A stretch of 64,000 nt of DNA from Subtercola vilae (GTDB lineage Bacteria > Actinomycetota > Actinomycetes > Actinomycetales > Microbacteriaceae), in the NCBI RefSeq assembly GCF_004923255.1, contig NZ_QYRT01000004.1, positions 1 to 64,000 on the forward strand. The letters run 5' to 3'. This document shows positions 58,368 through 64,000 of this stretch, in pieces. Position 1 is the first letter of the stretch, and the number at the start of each line of letters is the position of its first letter. The notes beneath the pieces were generated by a model, which ran no database searches, was not told the DNA's origin, and saw nothing but the letters and a program-made list of their open reading frames with translations. Made by a program: the position numbers and the translations under genes.

Positions 58368-59639
58368 ATGAAATGGTTCGACGACGACAAATTGCACTTC
58401 GCGCTTGGAATCGAAGACACCTTCGTTCCGCAGACCCGCGAGGGTGAACGCGCAATCGACGAATACGAACTCACCGAGCACTACACCCACATCGACACCG
58501 ATCTCGCACTGGCCACCGGCGTCGGTGCCGAGATGCTCCGTTGGGGAGTACCGTGGCACCGGGTGGCAGCGGCCCGCGGCCAGTGGGACTGGTCGTGGCT
58601 CGACCGGGCACTGAACAGGTTTCAGCAGCTGGGCCTCCGACCGATCGTCGACCTTCTGCACTACGGCACGCCGCTCTGGCTCGACGACCAGTTCGCGAAC
58701 CCCGACTACCCGAAGCACATTGCCGAGTTCGCTGCCCGGTTCGCCGAACGGTACGCCGACATGGCGACCGACTACACGCCTGTCAACGAGCCGATGATTC
58801 ACGCCCTCTTCTCCGGCGAGTACGCCTACTGGCCGCCGTACCGGCACGGGCCGACGGGCCTCATCACGATCGCCGCAGCGCTTGCTGAAGGGTTTGTGCT
58901 CACCCAACAGGCGATCGCCGGCGTGCTCGGTGACGAGGCGACCTTTGTGCACGTCGATGCCGGCATGCGGTACGTGGGAGACGTCGACGACCCGGAACAT
59001 CGCGAGACCGTGGCGCGACTGCAGCAACAACGCTTTCTGGTCGAAGACCTCGTGACCGGAAATGTGCGGGAAGGCCACCCCCTTCTCGCGCAGCTGCGCC
59101 AGGGGGGCGTGACCGACAACCACCTGTCCTGGTTCGCCGACAACGCGGTTCAACCCGATGTGATGGGGGTGAACTACTACCCGCTGCACTCAACCGAAGT
59201 CTTCGAGAAGAATGTGCACCACGGCGGCGGGTTCGCTGACCCTCGCCCGTTCCGTGACGCGGGAACGGAAGGGCTCCGCGAGGTTCTCACCACCTACGCC
59301 GATCGCTACGGGGCGCCCGTGATGCTCACCGAAACCTGCGTGACCGGCACCGTCGCCGAGCGAATCTCCTGGCTCGACGCGTCGGTGGCCTGCTTGCACG
59401 AGCTTCGAGCCGAGGGGCTTCCCGTCGTCGGTTTCACCTGGTGGCCGCTGTTCGACATGTACGAGTGGACCTACCGGCACAGCACCAACCCCCGAGCTGA
59501 CCACCTCCTGACGATGGGCCTGTTCGATCTGGTCGAGACCGGGTCGGGCGACCTCGAGCGCCGCCGAAACCCCGTCGCAGACCGATTCAGGCAACTTGCA
59601 ACCGCGTCGGCACTCTCCCCGACCCTCATTCGAAAGTGA
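58368..59639 (+). CDS. Family 1 glycoside hydrolase (beta-glycosidase)
   Basis: 423 aa cytoplasmic GH1-type enzyme. Acid/base E141 in TPVNEPMIHA, nucleophile E322 in MLTETCVTG, and the aglycone motif VVGFTWWPLFDMYEWT. No signal peptide, so it acts on imported oligosaccharide. Specificity (glucoside, galactoside or arabinoside) is not clear; the operon suggests a pectin-side-chain or arabinogalactan product. The stop overlaps the GH51 start. Confidence 0.86.
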   Translation: MKWFDDDKLHFALGIEDTFVPQTREGERAIDEYELTEHYTHIDTDLALATGVGAEMLRWGVPWHRVAAARGQWDWSWLDRALNRFQQLGLRPIVDLLHYGTPLWLDDQFANPDYPKHIAEFAARFAERYADMATDYTPVNEPMIHALFSGEYAYWPPYRHGPTGLITIAAALAEGFVLTQQAIAGVLGDEATFVHVDAGMRYVGDVDDPEHRETVARLQQQRFLVEDLVTGNVREGHPLLAQLRQGGVTDNHLSWFADNAVQPDVMGVNYYPLHSTEVFEKNVHHGGGFADPRPFRDAGTEGLREVLTTYADRYGAPVMLTETCVTGTVAERISWLDASVACLHELRAEGLPVVGFTWWPLFDMYEWTYRHSTNPRADHLLTMGLFDLVETGSGDLERRRNPVADRFRQLATASALSPTLIRK

Positions 59640-61174
59640 CCCTCATGCTGCGCGCGCACCTCACCGCCAACCCCCGCACCCCCATTGCTCCCATCAACCG
59701 ACGGCTCTTCGGCACCTTCGTCGAACACCTCGGCCGATCCGTCTACGACGGCATCTACGAACCCCACCACCCGAGCGCAGACCCAGAGGGGTTTCGCCGA
59801 GATGTCATCGAGCTCGTCAAAGAACTCGGGGTGAGCACCATCCGTTACCCCGGCGGTAACTTCGTCTCCGGATTCCGGTGGGAAGACAGCGTCGGACCGC
59901 GCGAGCAGCGACCGCAGCGCCTCGATCTGGCCTGGCACTCCACGGAGACCAATGAAGTGGGTCTGCTCGAATTCTCGAACTGGCTGAGCAAAGTCGGCAG
60001 CGAGCTGATGCTGGCGGTGAACCTCGGAACCCGTGGCACCCAAGAAGCACTGGATCTGCTCGAATACAGCAACCTTCGAAGCGGAACGACCCTTTCAGAC
60101 CAGCGAGCCCACGACGGGCATCCGGAACCCTACGGGGTGAGCATGTGGTGCCTGGGCAACGAGATGGACGGCCCGTGGCAGCTCGGGCACCGCTCGGCCG
60201 ACGACTACGGCAAACTCGCCGCCCAGACGGCCCGCGCGATGAGGGCCTTCGACCCCTCGCTCGAGCTGATGGTCTGTGGATCGTCGAGCGCGTCGATGCC
60301 GACGTTCGGCGAATGGGAACGCGTCGTGCTCACCCACACGTACGACGAGGTCGACTACATCTCGTGCCACGCCTACTACGAAGACCACGGCGACACTGCA
60401 GAGTTTCTCGCGTCGGGAGTCGACATGGACCGCTTCATCGAGTCTGTGATCGCCACCGCAGACCACGTCAAAGCCGTTCGCGGTAGCACGAAGACCATCA
60501 ACATCTCATTCGACGAGTGGAACATCTGGTACAACGAACGCTTCGAGAAGGTCGACAAGATTCAGGGGAGCCAGAACTGGCCTGTCGCACCGCGCCTGCT
60601 CGAAGACGTCTACACCGTCACCGACGCCGTCGTGTTCGGAAGCCTGCTCATCTCGCTCCTGAAGCACGCCGACCGGGTGACGAGCGCGTCGCTGGCCCAG
60701 CTCGTCAATGTGATCGCCCCGATCATGACCGAGCCCGGCGGTGGCGCGTGGCGCCAGACGACATTCTTCCCGTTCGCTGCCACCTCGGCGCACGCCATCG
60801 GTTCGGTGCTGCCCATCTCCATCGAATGCGAGACCTACGACACCAGAACATTCGGATCGGTGCCTCTCGTTGACGCCACGGCGACGCACGACACCGAAGG
60901 CGGAAGCACCGCCGTGTATCTCGTCAACCGATCACAGACCGACGCCATCGAGGTGAGTATCGACCTCGGCGGGCTCGTTCTGCGCTCACCATCAGCTCGA
61001 ACGCTCAGCGACACCGACCCGCTCGCCGCCAACACCCTCACCGATCCGAACCGGGTAACGCTGCAGGCCAACAGTTCACTCACCCAGAGCCACACCACGC
61101 TCACGATCGTTCTACCGCCCATCTCATGGACCGAGATTCACGCCCACGGCATCATCGAAACGAAGGAGATCTGA
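59636..61174 (+). CDS. GH51 alpha-L-arabinofuranosidase
   Basis: 512 aa. Signature NRRLFGTFVEHLGRSVYDGI, acid/base E176 in CLGNEMDG and nucleophile E294 in FDEWNIWY, all as in GH51. No signal peptide; it releases arabinose from imported arabino-oligosaccharides. Start GTG 59636 overlaps the GH1 stop; the ATG at 59645 is an alternative giving three residues less. The stop overlaps the next ATG by one base. Confidence 0.95.
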   Translation: MTLMLRAHLTANPRTPIAPINRRLFGTFVEHLGRSVYDGIYEPHHPSADPEGFRRDVIELVKELGVSTIRYPGGNFVSGFRWEDSVGPREQRPQRLDLAWHSTETNEVGLLEFSNWLSKVGSELMLAVNLGTRGTQEALDLLEYSNLRSGTTLSDQRAHDGHPEPYGVSMWCLGNEMDGPWQLGHRSADDYGKLAAQTARAMRAFDPSLELMVCGSSSASMPTFGEWERVVLTHTYDEVDYISCHAYYEDHGDTAEFLASGVDMDRFIESVIATADHVKAVRGSTKTINISFDEWNIWYNERFEKVDKIQGSQNWPVAPRLLEDVYTVTDAVVFGSLLISLLKHADRVTSASLAQLVNVIAPIMTEPGGGAWRQTTFFPFAATSAHAIGSVLPISIECETYDTRTFGSVPLVDATATHDTEGGSTAVYLVNRSQTDAIEVSIDLGGLVLRSPSARTLSDTDPLAANTLTDPNRVTLQANSSLTQSHTTLTIVLPPISWTEIHAHGIIETKEI

Positions 61175-62862
61175 TGAAACGCACACCCCGATCGGCACCG
61201 AACACACCCCGAGGTAAGACAGGCACGCGGCGGCTGATCACTGCTGTCGCGGTCATTGTCGCCGCGCTGATAGCGCCACTGACGCTGGCCGCGTCTGCTT
61301 CGGCCGTCACGACGGGAAACGGCGCTCTGGTCTACTCCCCCGCTGCCGGCACCTCATTCAACCCCGAGGGAGGCAAAGCGGCAGGAACCACCTATGCCAA
61401 AATGATCGTTCTAAAAAACAGTGGCACCTCCAACGGCACCCAGATTGTGACCTTCGACCAGCTCGTGCTCGAAAATGGCGTGCAGGTCTACCCGATCTAT
61501 CGCAGCACAGACAACGGCGCGTCATGGAGCAGGATCGCCGCGATCAAGCCCAGCACCCAGTTCTCGGCCCTGACCAGAACCGCGCAGCCCTCTCTGTACG
61601 AGACACCCGTTCAGCTCGGAACCATGCCGGCCGGAACACTGCTGCTCAGCGGCATGATCATGCCAGCAGACCGGTCAAGCAGCCGACTCGTGATGTACAA
61701 GAGTCTCGATCATGGCGTCACGTGGTCATTCGTGAGCACCGTCGACACCGGCGGGCCTGCCACCTATGACCCCAGCCCCACCTCGACCACCTCCACGGTC
61801 TGGGAGCCCTCGCTCGCCGTCGACGCGAACGGTGGCCTCGTCACGTACTTCTCTGACGAACGACAGAAAGCGAACAACGTGCTCCAAGCCGTCAGCTATC
61901 GCCGGTCGACCGACGGTGGCCTCACCTGGGGCGCAGAGGTCAACGTCTCAGCACCAACGAACAAGAGCGACCGGCCCGGCATGATCACGGTCACGCGACT
62001 GCCCAACGGCAATTACATCGCAACCTTCGAGGTGGTGAATCGGCCCAGCCAGTCGAACAACACGGCCCCCGTCTACTACAAGATCTCACCAGACGGCCTG
62101 ACGTGGTCTCCTGCTTCCAGCATTGGAACACAGATCACCCTCCCGAACGGTCGGAGCATCGGATCCTCCCCCGAAGTGCGGTGGATTCCCACCGCCGGTA
62201 ACGCGAACGGCATGATCGTCGTCTCCTCCAAGTGGGGTCTCACCTCTGCCGGGGCTATCGACGGCGGGCAGAATTTCGTCGTCAACCGCAACCAGGGCAG
62301 TGGTTCGTGGGAGCAACTGCCCTACGCGGTCACCTACGACGCCGCCGATACGCAAGGCGGAACCTTCGCCGGGTTCGCCCAGAGCTTCGATAGCAGCGCT
62401 GACGGTAAGACGCTCTACCAGGCGACCAACGTCGAGAACCTCACCACCACCTACAACGACGTGCGTGTCGGATCCATCCCCATCAATGCCACCGCGTACG
62501 AGGCAGAATCGGCTTCCCTCACCGACACCTCACTGGTCAGCCAAGGCGATGCCGTCGGCGGTGTGAAGGTCGGCAACATCAACAACGCCGACAGCTCGGT
62601 ACGATTCACCGTCACCGCAGCAACCGCCGGCACGTACACAATGAACGTGCGGTACGACAACGGCAACGGTTCGACCAGCACTCACAACGTCAGTGTCAAC
62701 GGCGGGGCGAACACGGCCCTGTCGTACCCGGTGACGCCGAACTGGGGTCGTTTCGCCTGGGCGCAGCGCACCGTCACCCTCACAGCGGGCAGCAACACGA
62801 TCACCTTCACCAAAGGCACCGGATTCGCCGAGCTCGACCAGATTCAGATCTACCAACCGTAA
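61174..62862 (+). CDS. Secreted GH93-like exo-arabinanase with CBM35-like domain
   Basis: 562 aa. Sec signal ending ASA near residue 44, then a six-bladed propeller with Asp-box-like STDNGASWS, SLDHGVTWS and STDGGLTWG and the motifs VWEPSLAV, YFSDERQK and DRPGM that resemble GH93 exo-1,5-alpha-L-arabinanases. About residues 435-562 form a CBM35-like carbohydrate-binding tail (AYEAESASLTDTS, FAELDQIQIYQP). It shares the sialidase fold, but lacks YRIP and sits in an arabinan operon, so sialidase is less likely. Ribosome site AAGGAG. Confidence 0.85.
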   Translation: MKRTPRSAPNTPRGKTGTRRLITAVAVIVAALIAPLTLAASASAVTTGNGALVYSPAAGTSFNPEGGKAAGTTYAKMIVLKNSGTSNGTQIVTFDQLVLENGVQVYPIYRSTDNGASWSRIAAIKPSTQFSALTRTAQPSLYETPVQLGTMPAGTLLLSGMIMPADRSSSRLVMYKSLDHGVTWSFVSTVDTGGPATYDPSPTSTTSTVWEPSLAVDANGGLVTYFSDERQKANNVLQAVSYRRSTDGGLTWGAEVNVSAPTNKSDRPGMITVTRLPNGNYIATFEVVNRPSQSNNTAPVYYKISPDGLTWSPASSIGTQITLPNGRSIGSSPEVRWIPTAGNANGMIVVSSKWGLTSAGAIDGGQNFVVNRNQGSGSWEQLPYAVTYDAADTQGGTFAGFAQSFDSSADGKTLYQATNVENLTTTYNDVRVGSIPINATAYEAESASLTDTSLVSQGDAVGGVKVGNINNADSSVRFTVTAATAGTYTMNVRYDNGNGSTSTHNVSVNGGANTALSYPVTPNWGRFAWAQRTVTLTAGSNTITFTKGTGFAELDQIQIYQP

Positions 62863-62870
62863 GCCAGAAC

Positions 62871-62916
62871 AAGAACGATGGGCCCACGCGAAAGCTCGCG
62901 TGGGCCCATCGTTCTT
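62871..62916. terminator. Bidirectional rho-independent terminator
   Basis: A perfect 21-bp stem (62871-62891 and 62896-62916) with a four-base loop. The 3' side ends in CTTT and the other strand in the mirror image, so it can end both the arabinan operon and the convergent binding-protein gene. Confidence 0.9.
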
Positions 62917-62935
62917 TCTGGTGAACGTGTCTGAC

Positions 62936-64000
62936 TCAGCCCGTCGTGGTGTCGGCCGCTTTCGTGGTCGGAGTGATCCCGAGCTGAGTGAGTGCAGCCT
63001 GGGCGTACTGCTGAGTGAAGGTCGATGCAAACGGCACCTTGGTGACGTCGGTTCCGATAGCGTTCTCCATGGCGAAGATCGTCGTCGGGCCTCCGGCGGG
63101 CATCAGGCCGTCTGGAAGAAACTGCCCGTAGTCCGCTTGCAGAGCTGCGACGTACTGATCTTTTGACACGGTGCTGTTCTGCACGAACTCCTGGGGCAAT
63201 GCGTCAGCAACATCTTTCGCAGTATGGGTGTGCATCCACTCCATCGTGGCGACGAGCGCAGTGACGACTTTCTGCACGGTGTCTTGGTTCTGGCTGACCC
63301 AATCAGCATTCGCAAGCAGACCGGCTGCCGGCCACGCACCGCCCAGATTCTGCTGCGCACCCTGAGTGGTTGCGAGGTCGAGCGCAGAGACGGCTATGCC
63401 CTGCGATTCGAGAGCGGCGACCGTCGGCTGCGTGGTCATCACGCAGTCGGCCTCACCCCGTTGCAGGGCCGCGATGGCCGTCGCGCCGGCGTGCACAGCG
63501 ACGGTCGTGTAGTCCGACTTCGAAACACCACCCTTGGATGCGACGAATTGCGTCAGTTGGTCGGTGCCGGAACCCAGGTCTGTCACCCCCATCTTTTTGC
63601 CGCGAATGTCGGCGGGTGTCTTCACGTTTGCCGCGGGGGTGCACATGATCCGTTCTCCGGGAGCACCAGCGAGCTGCACCAGATTGATGATGTTCTTGCC
63701 CTTGGACTGAAAGTCGGGTGCGTGAATGTACCAGGCGCCAGAGAAGTTGACCTGGCCGGAGACCATCGCCTCCTCTGCGCCGACGCCCCCGTTCTGTTCG
63801 GTCGACAATTGCATGTTGACGCCATATTTCTTGTAGAAGCCGAGACTCTCTGCCAGCTGATAGGGCAGGTAGATCTGCTTGTCGATGCCACCGACCATCA
63901 TGGAGACAACCGGTAGTGCTGCCCCATCGGAGCCTGTTGCGTTGGGGGTGGCGTTGCCGCTGCATCCCGCGAGTACCAGCGACAATGCTGCTACTGCGGA
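62936..64000 (-). CDS. NMT1/SsuA-type ABC transporter binding lipoprotein (5' truncated by the window)
   Basis: About 355 codons to the window edge; the true start lies beyond 64000. Reading in from the edge gives a signal-peptide core and the lipobox VLAGC. The mature part matches the taurine/nitrate/thiamine-precursor family (QLAESLGFYKKYGVNMQL, ADIRGKKMGVTDLGSGTDQL, EADCVMTTQPTVAAL). Ligand unknown; aromatic or sulfonated compounds and pyrimidine precursors are typical. Partner permease and ATPase genes would be outside the window. Confidence 0.88.
   Translation of the reverse strand, partial: SAVAALSLVLAGCSGNATPNATGSDGAALPVVSMMVGGIDKQIYLPYQLAESLGFYKKYGVNMQLSTEQNGGVGAEEAMVSGQVNFSGAWYIHAPDFQSKGKNIINLVQLAGAPGERIMCTPAANVKTPADIRGKKMGVTDLGSGTDQLTQFVASKGGVSKSDYTTVAVHAGATAIAALQRGEADCVMTTQPTVAALESQGIAVSALDLATTQGAQQNLGGAWPAAGLLANADWVSQNQDTVQKVVTALVATMEWMHTHTAKDVADALPQEFVQNSTVSKDQYVAALQADYGQFLPDGLMPAGGPTTIFAMENAIGTDVTKVPFASTFTQQYAQAALTQLGITPTTKAADTTTG

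Noticed and set aside
61174-62862. Second true sialidase
   Set aside because: Asp boxes are shared by all BNR propellers; the YRIP arginine motif is missing and the WEP/DRPGM motifs and operon context point to GH93.

Overview
The window is about 64 kb of dense, high-GC actinobacterial chromosome. Codon usage is strongly G/C-ending, start codons are often GTG, and ATGA or GTGA stop/start overlaps are common. LLM/F420-type oxidoreductases, a mycofactocin-type SDR and SCO6745-like and Pr6Pr proteins fit Microbacteriaceae (Subtercola-like). That placement is an inference from protein style, not from a marker gene. I saw no rRNA, tRNA, CRISPR array, insertion sequence or phage module.

Layout. 0-2 kb: nucleoside hydrolase and adenosine deaminase (nucleoside salvage). 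2-5 kb: an Old Yellow Enzyme reductase divergent from a mycofactocin-type SDR, with a perfect 21-bp palindrome between them, then a glycosyltransferase. 5-6 kb: a decayed hipBA toxin-antitoxin locus. 6-17 kb: housekeeping and accessory genes (LLM oxidoreductase, SCO6745-like protein, acetyltransferase, ManA, a ParA/MinD-like ATPase with a (Val-Asp)9 tract, an ABC-2 exporter pair, a stress protein, an alcohol dehydrogenase).

17-32 kb is the most coherent system, a sialic acid scavenging island. A seven-gene minus-strand operon encodes a SatABCD-like ABC importer (binding lipoprotein, permease, permease-ATPase fusion, ATPase) and then NanA, NanK and NanE. Divergent from it is a four-gene operon with a GntR/FCD regulator, two Gfo/Idh/MocA oxidoreductases and a DUF4862 protein. 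Next come nagB and a divergent secreted sialidase. Three copies of the palindrome GACATC-N-GATGTC (one imperfect) lie in the two divergent promoter regions, so one regulator could control the whole island. NagA is not in the window. The Gfo/Idh and DUF4862 genes are the uncharacterised part and may process a modified sialic acid such as 2,7-anhydro-Neu5Ac.

32-53 kb: mixed genes (membrane protein, PPOX protein, a soluble Ser/Thr kinase fused to a GAF domain, lipB-lipA, DUF1992, hydrolases, a FadR-type regulator with an FAH hydrolase and SDR that look like the end of a deoxy-sugar-acid pathway, RNase HI, a TetR regulator with two operators, a shortened AceE-like E1 enzyme beside an Lrp regulator, uppP).

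54-63 kb is an arabinan/arabino-oligosaccharide utilisation operon: a LacI regulator, then a binding lipoprotein with a clear promoter and operator, two permeases, GH1, GH51 arabinofuranosidase and a secreted GH93-like exo-arabinanase with a CBM35-like tail. A 21-bp-stem terminator ends it. The window closes inside an NMT1/SsuA-type binding lipoprotein gene.
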